This document shows, one piece after another, positions 7,999 to 17,783 of a DNA stretch of 64,000 bases. Under the pieces are notes generated by a model. The model worked only from the letters and a program-made list of their open reading frames with translations. It ran no database searches and had not been told where the DNA came from. Within the stretch, counting starts at the first letter, position 1. The number at the start of each line of letters is the position of its first letter. Position numbers and translations under genes: made by a program. The stretch spans positions 1 through 64,000 of the forward strand of contig CBFHKO010000003.1 of NCBI GenBank assembly GCA_965656445.1, read 5' to 3'. The DNA comes from JAHEJA01 sp965656445 (GTDB lineage Bacteria; Pseudomonadota; Alphaproteobacteria; Rhodobacterales; Rhodobacteraceae).

Positions 7999-8898
7999 AT
8001 GAGCGTCAAAGTTGGAATATCACCGATTGCATGGCAAAATGATGATTTGCCCGATCTAACAGCCGATTACACGATGGAGCAAGCCTTGGAAGAGGCGCGT
8101 CAAATCGGGTATACGGGCGTTGAACGGGGTCAGCGCATGCCGCATGACACAGCTGGCCTCAAGGCCTATTTGGACAAATATGACATTGCGCTGTGCGGTG
8201 GTTGGTACTCTGGCACCTTGCTGGCGAACGATATCGCCTCTGAGCGGGATCAGATGCAGGCGCAAATTGACCAATTCAAAGCCTTGGGCGCGCCGTGTAT
8301 TGTTTATGGCGAATGTTCCAATACGGTCCAAGGGATGATTGATGTCCCTGTCAATAATCGCCCTAAATTGTCGCCCAGTGAAATCGCGACCTTCGCAGCT
8401 AAACTGTCTGATTTGGCAAAATGGTCCGCGGATCAAGGTATGCCTGTGGTCTATCACCATCATATGGGCGGCGCCATTGAAAGCGAAGAGGATGTGAATG
8501 CGCTGATGGAGGGATCAAGCGATGATCTACACCTCTGCTTTGACACGGGGCATATGCTCTTTGGCGGCGGAGATGTGATGAGCTCAATGGAAAATTGGTC
8601 ACACCGGATCCACCACGTCCATTTCAAAGATATCCGTCCCGAGATTGTGGCTGATGTCCGTGCCAACGACAAAAGCTTTCTTGATGCCGTGATTGCAGGG
8701 GCGTTCACTGTTCCAGGTGATGGCTGCATTGATTTTCAAGCGGTTGCCAACAAATTAAAAGCCATGGACTATTCAGGTTGGATCGTGGTCGAGGCCGAGC
8801 AAGACCCCGCCAAGGCCAACCCATTTGAGTATTCCAAGGCGGGATATGAGCATATTCTAGAGGTCTGCAAAAACGCTGGTCTTGAGGTTGAGGCCTAA
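7999..8898 (+). CDS. iolE: Myo-inosose-2 dehydratase IolE
   Basis: Converts scyllo-inosose (2-keto-myo-inositol) to 3D-3,5/4-trihydroxycyclohexane-1,2-dione, the second step of inositol breakdown. 299 aa TIM barrel of the xylose-isomerase-like family: VGISPIAWQNDDLPDL at the N-terminus, GYTGVERGQRMP, the metal-site strands VVYHHHMGG, HLCFDTGHML, IHHVHFKDIRP and WIVVEAEQDP. The ATG at 7999 has AGGGGA upstream; the in-frame TTG at 7981 does not. It follows the transporter by 75 bp on the same strand. The other inositol genes (iolB, C, D, G) are not in the window. Confidence 0.9.
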   Translation: MSVKVGISPIAWQNDDLPDLTADYTMEQALEEARQIGYTGVERGQRMPHDTAGLKAYLDKYDIALCGGWYSGTLLANDIASERDQMQAQIDQFKALGAPCIVYGECSNTVQGMIDVPVNNRPKLSPSEIATFAAKLSDLAKWSADQGMPVVYHHHMGGAIESEEDVNALMEGSSDDLHLCFDTGHMLFGGGDVMSSMENWSHRIHHVHFKDIRPEIVADVRANDKSFLDAVIAGAFTVPGDGCIDFQAVANKLKAMDYSGWIVVEAEQDPAKANPFEYSKAGYEHILEVCKNAGLEVEA

Positions 8899-8899
8899 G

Positions 8900-10057
8900 C
8901 TAGCTTTGTTGCCGCTGCGATAAGGCATCTAACTGAGCATTGAGCTCATCTGCGGACATCTGATCGGCCAAAGCGTCGGTCATGATGTCCGCTTGCGTTT
9001 TCGGGGCCAAGCCGCCTACAGGCGGATCGTTATCGAGGTTCGTTGGAAAGGCATAGCCTTCTGCACAGCAGCCAATCGCATTGCTTAATTCACGCGCGTT
9101 TAACGTGCCTTGGGCTTTGGCCTCAAGTAAAGCTGGATAGATGGCTTTGCTGAGCTTGGTGCGATTAACGGTTTCCATCGCCCGTCCAAAGGCGGAGGAG
9201 ACCTGCAAAAGGTTCGCCATCCGATAGATATCCGAGGTGACATTATCGCCCGCGCCATGCATGACGGCTGGATTGAAAAACACCATGTCGCCTTTGTTCA
9301 AAGGCAGTTGCACAAAGTTCTCTTGGAAATAGCTTTGATAGGCATCTTGAGTAAAGCTGAGGTAGCCGTCTTCGACCATCTGAGAAAACGGCAAAAACTG
9401 TGTTGGACCACTTTCAAGCGGCATATCACAATGGGCAACGGCACCTTGGAGGGTGAGAACAGGGGACAGCGCATGAACATGGGCTGGGAATTCCAACATC
9501 TGTGCACGCGACATAAAGCCGAGGTGATAATCACGATGCGGTTTCTGTGCCGCTCCACCTGGATTGACGCGATTGACCTGAGCCGTCATTTGATACCCAC
9601 GTCCGAGCCAAGCTTTGGATGCAAGCGCAATAGCATTCGACCCATAGTAAGCGGCAAAATTCGCAGGATCCGCAAGCCCATGTTTTTCGAGCGCATTCCA
9701 CACGCGATCATTGGCGCCGGCCTTGGCAAAGTGATCGCCGCCACCGCCTGATTGCTCTTTCTCGGCGTCAATAAGGCTTTCAAAGACTTCTGTTGCCCGA
9801 TCAAGTACTGAGTGATCAGGGATGCCGTTGCGGATAACAATAATTCCGGCACCTTGGGAAAAAACACGGGTCCATTCGCTCAATAGATCGTGCTCTTTGT
9901 CAGAATTCGCAGTCAATTCCTCCAGATGTGCACCGTCATATACAGGGATATTATTCGCAATTTCAACGGCATGTGGCGTCATCTTGATGTCTGTTTTTTG
10001 CAAAACAATTTCTTTGAAATTGTCAAATTCCTCTGTAGCCCCTAGGTTTTTTAGCAT
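8900..10057 (-). CDS. Phytanoyl-CoA dioxygenase (PhyH) family Fe(II)/2-oxoglutarate oxygenase
   Basis: 385 aa, soluble. Metal facial triad visible: HRD at residues 174-176 (PHRDYHLGF) and His267 in NPAVMHGAG, with Arg279 (DIYRMAN) as the likely 2-oxoglutarate anchor. A glycine-rich loop (EQSGGGGDHF) precedes the core. GGGAG lies before the ATG. The substrate is unknown; PhyH proteins hydroxylate lipids, ectoine, phosphonates and others. It converges on iolE with one base between the stops, and has its own promoter region shared with the divergent glutathione peroxidase. Confidence 0.8.
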   Translation of the reverse strand: MLKNLGATEEFDNFKEIVLQKTDIKMTPHAVEIANNIPVYDGAHLEELTANSDKEHDLLSEWTRVFSQGAGIIVIRNGIPDHSVLDRATEVFESLIDAEKEQSGGGGDHFAKAGANDRVWNALEKHGLADPANFAAYYGSNAIALASKAWLGRGYQMTAQVNRVNPGGAAQKPHRDYHLGFMSRAQMLEFPAHVHALSPVLTLQGAVAHCDMPLESGPTQFLPFSQMVEDGYLSFTQDAYQSYFQENFVQLPLNKGDMVFFNPAVMHGAGDNVTSDIYRMANLLQVSSAFGRAMETVNRTKLSKAIYPALLEAKAQGTLNARELSNAIGCCAEGYAFPTNLDNDPPVGGLAPKTQADIMTDALADQMSADELNAQLDALSQRQQS

Positions 10058-10163
10058 CTATATCTCCCTGATTTATTTTGAAACTCTAAGTTCAGAGGGT
10101 TGGAAAAAGCAAATGATTTATGTCTGTGACTTGACGGTTTTTATATGGGGCTACTTGTAAAGT

Positions 10164-10679
10164 ATGTGTTTTAGATTTCTCATAAGCCTCATCCTTTGTG
10201 GTGTCCCGTCATTGGCCCTTGCTGACTTTCGGTTTAGCAACATAGATGGCGGTGAGATTGCGTTGGATGACTATAAAGGGAAAGCCGTGTTAGTCGTAAA
10301 CACAGCCAGTAAATGCGGGTTTACCAAGCAATATGATGGGCTTCAGATTTTGTATGAAACCTATGGCGACGATGGCTTAGTTGTACTCGCGGTTCCCTCG
10401 GACGATTTTTCCCAAGAACTAAACTCAGAAGATCAGGTCAAAGATTTCTGTGAGGTTAATTTCGGTCTGACAATCCCGATGACCACGATTACATCTGTCA
10501 AAGGGCGCAAGGCGCATCCATTTTACCAATGGCTCAATACTGAACATCGGTTTGAGCCACGTTGGAATTTTTACAAAGTGCTCTTGGATCAAAACGGTGG
10601 CTTTGTGGCAAGCTATGCCTCAACCACACGGCCCATGTCGTCAAAGCTGACGCGAGACATTGAAACTCTGCTGAACTAA
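10164..10679 (+). CDS. Secreted glutathione peroxidase family thiol peroxidase
   Basis: 171 aa with a signal peptide (MCFRFLISLILCGVPSLALA), so periplasmic. The peroxidatic cysteine is Cys51 in NTASKCGFTKQYDGL; the tryptophan-asparagine motif is WNFYKVLL. The second motif reads LAVPSDDFSQELNSE where classical enzymes have FPCNQF, so the usual tetrad glutamine is absent; a subset of proteobacterial members has a similar VPSNDF version. FCEVNFGLTIPM supplies a second cysteine. Likely reduces peroxides with thioredoxin-like rather than glutathione donors (inference). Confidence 0.85.
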   Translation: MCFRFLISLILCGVPSLALADFRFSNIDGGEIALDDYKGKAVLVVNTASKCGFTKQYDGLQILYETYGDDGLVVLAVPSDDFSQELNSEDQVKDFCEVNFGLTIPMTTITSVKGRKAHPFYQWLNTEHRFEPRWNFYKVLLDQNGGFVASYASTTRPMSSKLTRDIETLLN

Positions 10680-10761
10680 CCGCGCATCCCTGCGATTTTG
10701 TTTGTGATTTGATCAAAGCTGTGACTTTGATTGGGGAAACAGATTTTTTTTGTGGGGATAT

Positions 10762-12273
10762 ATGAAACAACAGCCGAATATCTTGATCTTGATGGTGGAT
10801 CAGTTGAATGGAACATTGTTCCCAGATGGACCCGCGGATTGGCTACATGCGCCGAATTTGAAAAAGCTGGCCCTGCGCTCAACACGCTTTCAAAACGCCT
10901 ATACCGCCAGCCCTCTGTGCGCGCCAGGTCGGGCGGCCTTTATGTCGGGTCAATTGCCCTCGCAAAATGGGGTCTATGACAATGCAGCGGAATTTGCCTC
11001 CTCCATCCCGACCTACGCGCATCACTTGCGGCGGGCGGGCTATCGGACGTGTTTGTCTGGCAAGATGCATTTTGTCGGTCCAGATCAGCTTCATGGGTTT
11101 GAAGAACGCCTCACCACAGATATCTATCCTGCGGATTTTGGCTGGACGCCCGATTATCGCAAGCCCGGCGAGCGGATTGATTGGTGGTATCACAATATGG
11201 GATCTGTGACGGGAGCAGGAGTTGCAGAAATCACCAACCAGCTCGAATATGATGACGAAGTTGCCTATAATGCCTGTCGTAAAATCTATGATCTTGGACG
11301 GGGTGAGGAAGCGCGTCCTTGGTGCCTCACGGCAAGCTTTACCCATCCCCATGACCCCTATGTGGCACGCAAAAAATACTGGGATCTCTATGAGTATTGC
11401 GCGCATCTTTTGCCAGACGTTCCCGCAATGGCCTATGAGGATCATGATCCCCATTCTAAACGCATTTTTGATGCAAATGATTGGCGCTCTTTTGATATTT
11501 CTGAGGAGGATATCATTCGGTCCCGACGGGCCTATTTCGCCAACATATCCTATATTGATGACAAAATTGGGGAAATTCTCCAAGTCTTAGAAGACACGCG
11601 CCAAGAGGCGATCATTCTCTTTGTCTCGGATCATGGGGATATGTTGGGTGAGCGCGGCTTGTGGTTCAAAATGTCTTTTTACGATGGCTCCGCCCGTGTG
11701 CCTTTAATGATATCGGCCCCTCAGATGGAGGCGGGGTTGGTTTCGACCCCTGTGTCCAATATTGATGTCTGTCCCACGCTCTGCGATTTGGCGGGCGTTT
11801 CAATGGATGAGGTCGCCCCTTGGACAACAGGGGAAAGCCTTGTGCATTTGGGGCAAGGCGGCACACGCGACACACCAGTTGCCATAGAGTATGCCGCCGA
11901 AGCCTCCTATGCGCCGATGGTGTCCTTGCGTTATGGCAAGTGGAAATATAACCGCTGTGCCTTGGATTCTGATCAATTGTTTGATCTGGAGAGCGATCCG
12001 CTTGAATTGACCAATCTTGCAGAAGTGACCGAGCATCAAGGCACCTTAACCAGTTTGCGTGCGAAATCCGAGGCGCGTTGGGATCTAGAGCGCTTTGATC
12101 AAGATGTGCGTCAAAGCCAAGCGAAACGCTGGATCGTCTATGAAGCTTTGCGGCAAGGCGGCTATTATCCATGGGACTACCAGCCGCTTCAGCAAGCGTC
12201 AGAGAGGTACATGCGCAATCATATGGATTTGAATGTTCTCGAGGAAAGCAAACGATTCCCTCGTGGTGAATGA
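10762..12273 (+). CDS. betC: Choline-sulfatase BetC
   Basis: Hydrolyses choline-O-sulfate to choline and sulfate, feeding glycine betaine synthesis. 503 aa, cytoplasmic (no signal peptide). The sulfatase signature CAPGR has Cys53, the residue matured to formylglycine. Metal ligands are in NILILMVDQLNG and VSDHGDMLGERG; GKMHFVGPDQLHGFEERLTT and the C-terminal choline-sulfatase domain (YPWDYQPLQQASERYMRNHM) are typical of BetC rather than other sulfatases. The ATG at 10762 has GGGGA upstream. It is first in a same-strand run with a CocE hydrolase and a peptide ABC transporter; betA/betB are not nearby. Confidence 0.9.
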   Translation: MKQQPNILILMVDQLNGTLFPDGPADWLHAPNLKKLALRSTRFQNAYTASPLCAPGRAAFMSGQLPSQNGVYDNAAEFASSIPTYAHHLRRAGYRTCLSGKMHFVGPDQLHGFEERLTTDIYPADFGWTPDYRKPGERIDWWYHNMGSVTGAGVAEITNQLEYDDEVAYNACRKIYDLGRGEEARPWCLTASFTHPHDPYVARKKYWDLYEYCAHLLPDVPAMAYEDHDPHSKRIFDANDWRSFDISEEDIIRSRRAYFANISYIDDKIGEILQVLEDTRQEAIILFVSDHGDMLGERGLWFKMSFYDGSARVPLMISAPQMEAGLVSTPVSNIDVCPTLCDLAGVSMDEVAPWTTGESLVHLGQGGTRDTPVAIEYAAEASYAPMVSLRYGKWKYNRCALDSDQLFDLESDPLELTNLAEVTEHQGTLTSLRAKSEARWDLERFDQDVRQSQAKRWIVYEALRQGGYYPWDYQPLQQASERYMRNHMDLNVLEESKRFPRGE

Positions 12274-12298
12274 TGGGAATTTGAGTATTTAGACAAAG

Positions 12299-14311
12299 GT
12301 GAAGCCTGTGAATGAACTATTTGAGAGTGAACTATTTGACATCGAAATCATTGAAGACATGGGTATTCTACTATCTGACGGATGTCGATTGTCTGCGCGA
12401 GTTTGGCGACCTGTGACGGCGCATGAGGACCCTGTGCCCGTTGTGTTGGAATATCTCCCTTATCGCAAGCGCGACGGAACAATTGCGCGCGATAGCCTGA
12501 CCCATCCTTATATGGCCAAGCGCGGCTATGCCTGTGTGCGTGTTGATATGCGCGGCAATGGGGATAGCGATGGCATTATGGAGGACGAATATAGCGAGCA
12601 AGAGCTCAGTGACTGCGAAGAGGTGATTGCATGGCTTGCCGCGCAACCATGGTGCAGTGGTTCCGTGGGCATGATGGGGATCAGTTGGGGCGGATTTAAC
12701 GCCCTGCAAGTTGCCGCCCGTGAACCCGACGCGTTAAAGGCGATCATAACGCTTTGTTCTACGGCCGATAGATATGCAGATGATATCCACTACAAAGGCG
12801 GATGTCTGTTGAATGAAAATATGGGGTGGGGGTCTACGATGTGGGCCTATTCGTCACGACCACCCGATCCCATGCTGGTTGGAGATAAGTGGCGTGAGAT
12901 GTGGTTAGAGCGCCTAGAGGCGCAGAGTTATTTACCGGTTACCTGGCTAGATCACCAAACGCGAGATGACTATTGGAAACATGGGTCAATTTGCGAAGAT
13001 TACAGCGCAATCAAAGCCGCGACTTTGGCAATTGGGGGGTGGGGCGATGGTTACAAGAACACGGTTTCCCATTTGGTTGAAAACCTATCGGCCCCTGTCA
13101 AAGGGATCGTTGGTCCTTGGGTGCATAAATATCCACATTTTGCTGTGCCAGAACCGCGCATAGGGTTCTTACAGGTTGCGGTTGAGTGGTGGGATCATTG
13201 GCTTAAGGGCATTGATCGCAGCGTGGAACAAGAGGCACCTTATCGCGCCTATATCATGGATGGAGTGCGTCCTCAGACATGGTATAGCGAACGATCTGGA
13301 GAGTGGCTGGAACGGGACACATGGCCGAGTGATGACGGAGCAGAGGTGTTGCATTTCTCGCAACAGGGTCGCCTTACGCATGAGGCGCAAGCTATATCTA
13401 TGACGGTGTCTTCTGATCAAACCTGTGGCATGGATGCAGGGGAATATTGCGCAATTTGGCTTGGGCCAGAGATGCCCGGTGATCAACGGCGCGATGATGC
13501 CGTGTCAGTTGTTTTTGATGGGGAGGTTTTAGAGCAGGACTGTCACATCTTGGGCGCGCCAGAGGTAACTCTGCGATTAGCCTCGTCCACTCCGATGGCG
13601 CAGATTGCTGTGCGTCTCAATCATGTGCATCCAGATGGAGCTGTGACACGGATCACTTATGGCGTTATGAATTTGGCGCATCATTTGGGTCATGATCGAG
13701 TGACCCCGTTAGATCCTGATCAAGAGATTGAAGTCACTGTTACCTTGGATCAATGCGCCTATTCTATTCCCAAAGGTCATCACCTGCGGGTGTCGGTGTC
13801 CAATACCTATTGGACTTTGCTTTGGCCCATGCCGGAACAGGGCAGTTTGACTTTGACACAAGGCCACATCCGCATTCCATTGGTGGATCGTGACGCCAGT
13901 TCAAAACATAGCTTTCCGCCGCCCGAGATGGATGCGCCGTGGGAGATCACCACATTAAGAGAAGGAAATAACGAAAGACGCGTTGTGAATGATATGAAAA
14001 CGGGAATTGTGCATCTTGAAATAGAAGATGACTTTGGCCGCGTTCAAGACGCGGATCATGGATTAATTATCGATGCCGTTGCGAGAGAAAAATGGAGCAT
14101 TCATCCCGATGACCCGCTATCTGCGCGCGCAGAAACTCATTGGAGCGAGATCCGCGAACGCGGCGATTGGTCAATCCGCACCGAAAGCTTTTCAACAATG
14201 ACCTCGACCCTCACCCACTTTTTGATCACCGCACGGATGGAGGCCTATGACGGCGAAGAGCTGATATTTGAAAAATCAAACGCATACGAAATAGAACGCC
14301 ATGGGCATTAG
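12299..14311 (+). CDS. CocE/NonD family alpha/beta-hydrolase (X-Pro dipeptidyl-peptidase-like)
   Basis: 670 aa, no signal peptide. The N-terminal alpha/beta-hydrolase domain has the nucleophile Ser129 in GISWGG, preceded by YACVRVDMRGNGDSDG; His candidate in VGPWVHKYPH. A beta-rich X-Pro dipeptidyl-peptidase C-terminal domain follows (GAPEVTLRLASSTPMAQIAVRL; LRVSVSNTYW). Members cleave esters or N-terminal Xaa-Pro dipeptides. Starts at GTG 12299, or GTG 12308 which has a better spaced AAGGTGAAG. It follows betC by 25 bp and precedes a dipeptide-type ABC transporter, so it likely acts on the imported compound. The 104 bp after it hold an A+T palindrome. Confidence 0.85.
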   Translation: MKPVNELFESELFDIEIIEDMGILLSDGCRLSARVWRPVTAHEDPVPVVLEYLPYRKRDGTIARDSLTHPYMAKRGYACVRVDMRGNGDSDGIMEDEYSEQELSDCEEVIAWLAAQPWCSGSVGMMGISWGGFNALQVAAREPDALKAIITLCSTADRYADDIHYKGGCLLNENMGWGSTMWAYSSRPPDPMLVGDKWREMWLERLEAQSYLPVTWLDHQTRDDYWKHGSICEDYSAIKAATLAIGGWGDGYKNTVSHLVENLSAPVKGIVGPWVHKYPHFAVPEPRIGFLQVAVEWWDHWLKGIDRSVEQEAPYRAYIMDGVRPQTWYSERSGEWLERDTWPSDDGAEVLHFSQQGRLTHEAQAISMTVSSDQTCGMDAGEYCAIWLGPEMPGDQRRDDAVSVVFDGEVLEQDCHILGAPEVTLRLASSTPMAQIAVRLNHVHPDGAVTRITYGVMNLAHHLGHDRVTPLDPDQEIEVTVTLDQCAYSIPKGHHLRVSVSNTYWTLLWPMPEQGSLTLTQGHIRIPLVDRDASSKHSFPPPEMDAPWEITTLREGNNERRVVNDMKTGIVHLEIEDDFGRVQDADHGLIIDAVAREKWSIHPDDPLSARAETHWSEIRERGDWSIRTESFSTMTSTLTHFLITARMEAYDGEELIFEKSNAYEIERHGH

Positions 14312-14315
14312 GACA

Positions 14316-14333
14316 GAAAAAATATATTTTTTC
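14316..14333. repeat. Perfect 18-bp A+T palindrome between hydrolase and transporter genes
   Basis: GAAAAAATATATTTTTTC reads the same on both strands and lies 4 bp after the hydrolase stop. It could form a weak hairpin ending in T residues (partial terminator) or serve as an operator for the transporter genes that start at 14416. Confidence 0.4.
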
Positions 14334-14415
14334 CTTGATAGGTGAAAATATATCGGCATTCTAAACCTATACAAAAAAGTCATATGAAATGGCTTTAGAA
14401 GAACAGGGGAATAGA

Positions 14416-16002
14416 ATGAACGATCAAATCAACTATTTGGCAAATCGCGTGACGTCTGGAAAAATGACACGTCGTGATTTCATCGGTAAAGCTGTTGCAC
14501 TTGGTATGACTGCTGCGGCAGCGAATACATTGCTTGGTCAAGCAGTGCAGGCGGCAGGCCCGAAAAAAGGCGGATTGATGAAAATCGGCGTTGGCGGTGG
14601 AGAAAGCTCAAATTCGCTTGATCCAGCTTTGACAGCCTCCTCAGTCCCACTGTGTAACTTGCGCCATTTCGGGGATACGTTGCTTGAGGTAGGCGCCGAT
14701 GGGGCCATTCAAAACCGCCTCGCAGAAAGCGTCACAAGCAGCGCGAATGCCCAATCTTGGACCTTTGATATTCGCAAAGGCGTGGAATTCCACGACGGCA
14801 AACCTCTCACACCAGAAGATGTTGTCGCGACGTTGGAGCGTCACTTGGACGAAAAATCTACTTCGGGTGCTTTGGGCATTGTGAAGGGGATCGACAAGAT
14901 GTCCATCACCAATAACCAAGTCACAATTGATTTGAAAACGCCCAATGCTGACTTCCCGTATTTGATTTCTGATTATCACTTGGTCATTCAACCAAATGGC
15001 GGTCGTGATAATCCTGCGGCAGGCATGGGCACTGGTCCTTATATGGTTGAATTCGATGAACCTGGTGTACGTCACGGGTTTAAGAAAAATCCAAACTATT
15101 GGGATGATGCCCGGGGTCACGTCGATGAATCCGAAGTGATCGTGATCAATGATGCGACTGCGCGGACAGCGGCGTTGCAATCAGGTCAGGTTATGATGAT
15201 TAACCGTGTTGATCCAAAAGTTGCCTCCCTTATGGGTCGTGCTCCTGGGTTGCAGGTGCGTAACGTATCTGGTCGTGGGCACTATGTGTTCATCATGCAT
15301 GTTGATACAGAACCGTTCAATAACAATGATTTACGCATGGCTCTTAAATATGCGATCAATCGTGAGGAAATGGTGGACAAGATCCTTCGTGGATATGGTG
15401 GTATCGGCAACGACATGCCAATCAACGCAGCCTATCCTTTGTTTGATGAAACAATAGAACAGCGTCAGTACGACCCTGAAAAGGCGGCGGAACACTACAA
15501 GAAATCTGGCCATGATGGATCACCGATCATCTTGCGCACAGCCGATGGTGCTTTCCCTGGTGCGGTTGATGCGGCGGCCTTGTTCCAACAATCTGCAAAA
15601 GCAGCAGGCATTCCGTTGGAAATCAAGCGCGAGCCAAATGATGGCTATTGGTCAGAAGTTTGGAACAAGCAACCATTCTGTGCATCCTATTGGGGCGGCC
15701 GTCCTGTTCAGGATCAGATGTATTCAACGGCGTATCTTTCAACTGCGGATTGGAACGACACTCGGTTCAACAATCCGGAGTTTGATAAAATGCTCATGGC
15801 GGCGAAGGCTGAATTGGATGACGTCAAGCGCAAAGAGATCTATGGCAAAATGGGCCGTATCATGCGCGACGAGGGCGGCTTGATCTGTCCAATGTTCAAC
15901 GACTTTATTGACGTTGTGAGCGATAAGATCGCGGGTTACTCTGAGGATCCGAATGGTGAGTTGATGAATGCCTTTGCATCAACAGATTGCTGGTTGGCAT
16001 AA
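14416..16002 (+). CDS. Peptide-type ABC transporter binding protein, Tat-exported
   Basis: 528 aa from the ATG at 14416 (AGGGGA upstream). Family 5 solute-binding protein (DppA/OppA type). The N-terminus has a twin-arginine signal, KMTRRDFIGKAVALGMT, cut after AVQA, so it is exported folded. Core motifs: LRHFGDTLLEVGADGAIQNR, WTFDIRKGVEFHDGKPLTPEDVV, GTGPYMVEFDEPG and KNPNYWDD. Heads a complete ABC set of two permeases and one fused ATPase, directly after betC and the CocE hydrolase. The real ligand is not readable; the context suggests a peptide- or ester-like osmolyte compound. Confidence 0.88.
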   Translation: MNDQINYLANRVTSGKMTRRDFIGKAVALGMTAAAANTLLGQAVQAAGPKKGGLMKIGVGGGESSNSLDPALTASSVPLCNLRHFGDTLLEVGADGAIQNRLAESVTSSANAQSWTFDIRKGVEFHDGKPLTPEDVVATLERHLDEKSTSGALGIVKGIDKMSITNNQVTIDLKTPNADFPYLISDYHLVIQPNGGRDNPAAGMGTGPYMVEFDEPGVRHGFKKNPNYWDDARGHVDESEVIVINDATARTAALQSGQVMMINRVDPKVASLMGRAPGLQVRNVSGRGHYVFIMHVDTEPFNNNDLRMALKYAINREEMVDKILRGYGGIGNDMPINAAYPLFDETIEQRQYDPEKAAEHYKKSGHDGSPIILRTADGAFPGAVDAAALFQQSAKAAGIPLEIKREPNDGYWSEVWNKQPFCASYWGGRPVQDQMYSTAYLSTADWNDTRFNNPEFDKMLMAAKAELDDVKRKEIYGKMGRIMRDEGGLICPMFNDFIDVVSDKIAGYSEDPNGELMNAFASTDCWLA

Positions 16003-16011
16003 GGCACAGCA

Positions 16012-16968
16012 ATGCATCCTGTTATAAAATTGGTTGCCCAACGTCTTGCGTTGGGCCTCCTGCTCTTGTTGGCGGCATCTGCGCTGATTTTTGCAGGGAC
16101 GCAAATTTTACCGGGTGATGTGGCCCAATCCATTTTGGGACAATCCGCAACACCGCAATCCCTTGCAAATCTACGTGAAGAATTGGGCTTGAACGATCCC
16201 GCTTTGACACGTTATTTCAATTGGTTATTCGGCGCTCTTCAAGGGGACTTGGGAACCGCTTTGACCAATGGCAAAGATATCGCAGAAAGCATGGGATATA
16301 GGTTAAAGAATACTCTATTCCTCGCGGCGACCGCCGCCGTTATTTCGGTTCCTTTGGCGATCTTCTTGGGTCTTTTGGCTGTACGTTATCAAGGGCGCTG
16401 GCCTGATAAAGCCATCTCAGGTGTCACGTTGGCGTCGATCTCTGTCCCTGAATTTTTGATCGGGTATATCCTGATTTATTTTGTGGCGGTTAAACTCGGC
16501 TGGTTTACCTCGGTTGCCATGCTGGATGACCGCATGAATTTCTTTGAAAAGCTCAACGCGATTGCTTTGCCGGTTGTTGTGCTGACGCTTGTTGTTCTGG
16601 CCCATATGATGCGTATGACGCGGGCGGCGATTTTGAATGTCATGCAATCGGCCTATATCGAGACGGCTGAGCTCAAAGGGTTGAACGGGTTTACGGTTAT
16701 TTTCCGTCATGCCTTTCCAAATGCGATTGCGCCGATTGTGAATGTCGTCATGTTGAATTTGGCCTACCTCGTGGTTGGTGTTGTCGTGATCGAAGTTGTC
16801 TTTGTTTATCCGGGCATGGGGCAATATCTGGTGGATCACGTGGCCAAACGTGACGTGCCTGTTGTTCAAGCCTGCGGTTTGGTTTTTGCAGCCGTTTACA
16901 TAGGGTTGAACATGGTTGCTGATATTGTGTCTATCCTGTCAAACCCAAGATTGAGGCATCCGAAATGA
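16012..16968 (+). CDS. Peptide-type ABC transporter permease 1 (DppB-like)
   Basis: 318 aa inner-membrane protein. First hydrophobic helix LALGLLLLLAASALIFAGTQ, the DppB-type N-terminal domain (LPGDVAQSILG, LREELGLNDPALTRY), five further segments, and the EAA loop ETAELKGLNGFTVIFRHAFPNAI. C-terminal end VADIVSILSNPRLRHPK is typical. Ten bases after the binding-protein stop and overlapping the next permease by ATGA. Confidence 0.92.
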   Translation: MHPVIKLVAQRLALGLLLLLAASALIFAGTQILPGDVAQSILGQSATPQSLANLREELGLNDPALTRYFNWLFGALQGDLGTALTNGKDIAESMGYRLKNTLFLAATAAVISVPLAIFLGLLAVRYQGRWPDKAISGVTLASISVPEFLIGYILIYFVAVKLGWFTSVAMLDDRMNFFEKLNAIALPVVVLTLVVLAHMMRMTRAAILNVMQSAYIETAELKGLNGFTVIFRHAFPNAIAPIVNVVMLNLAYLVVGVVVIEVVFVYPGMGQYLVDHVAKRDVPVVQACGLVFAAVYIGLNMVADIVSILSNPRLRHPK

Positions 16969-17783
16969 AGCATATTCCTATTTCTGCCCTGATTGGCCTG
17001 TTTTTCACGGGGCTTTATTTTGCGGGGGCTGTTTTTGCACCTCTTATTGCGCCTTATGGTATGGCTGAAATCGTCGGTGATGTCTGGGAGCCAAGCTCGA
17101 AAGAGTTCTTGTTGGGCACTGACGGCATTGGACGCGATCTCTTGAGCCGTATGATCTATGGCGGTCGCACGACGATCTTTATCGCAACTGCGGCAACGAT
17201 TGTAAGCTTTGTCACAGGGGCAAGCCTTGGCTTTTTCGCCGCTGTGATTGGCGGCTGGGTTGATCAAGCACTGTCTAGATTTGTGGATTTGATGATGTCC
17301 ATTCCAACGCTGATTTTCGCGCTTGTGATCCTATCAGTTATGCCAGTCACGATACCGATGTTGATTATCGTCATGGGATTGCTTGATGCTACTCGGGTCT
17401 ATCGTTTGGCCCGTGCGGTTGCGGTGGATATCAATGTCATGGATTTCGTAGAGGCGGCCAAGCTGCGCGGTGAAGGGCGGGGATGGATCATTTTTCGCGA
17501 AATCCTTCCCAATGCGCTCTCGCCGCTTGTTGCTGAATTGGGATTGCGCTTCATCTTTATGGTGCTGTTCTTGTCGACACTGTCGTTCTTGGGTCTTGGG
17601 GTGCAACCTCCGGAGGCCGACTGGGGTGGCATTGTGAAAGAAAACAAAGAAGGGATCGTCTACGGAATACCTGCGGCGATTGTTCCAGCTGTTGCCATCG
17701 CGACACTCGCGATTTCGGTGAATTTGGTGGCGGACTGGGTTTTGAATAGAACCACTTCTTTGAAAGGGGGACGCGGTGCCTAA
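16965..17783 (+). CDS. Peptide-type ABC transporter permease 2 (DppC-like)
   Basis: 272 aa. N-terminal helix ALIGLFFTGLYFAGAVFAPLIAP, the DppC landmark LLGTDGIGRDLLSRMIYGGR, and the EAA loop EAAKLRGEGRGWIIFREILPNAL. It ends GVQPPEADWGGIVKENKEG and a last membrane helix. Start fixed by the ATGA overlap with permease 1; it overlaps the ATPase start by eight bases. Confidence 0.92.
   Translation: MKHIPISALIGLFFTGLYFAGAVFAPLIAPYGMAEIVGDVWEPSSKEFLLGTDGIGRDLLSRMIYGGRTTIFIATAATIVSFVTGASLGFFAAVIGGWVDQALSRFVDLMMSIPTLIFALVILSVMPVTIPMLIIVMGLLDATRVYRLARAVAVDINVMDFVEAAKLRGEGRGWIIFREILPNALSPLVAELGLRFIFMVLFLSTLSFLGLGVQPPEADWGGIVKENKEGIVYGIPAAIVPAVAIATLAISVNLVADWVLNRTTSLKGGRGA

Noticed and set aside
10164..10679. 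Loss of the FPCNQF motif as a sign of an inactive peroxidase
   Set aside because: A VPSNDF-type variant is known in many proteobacterial members that keep the peroxidatic cysteine, so it is a subclass trait.
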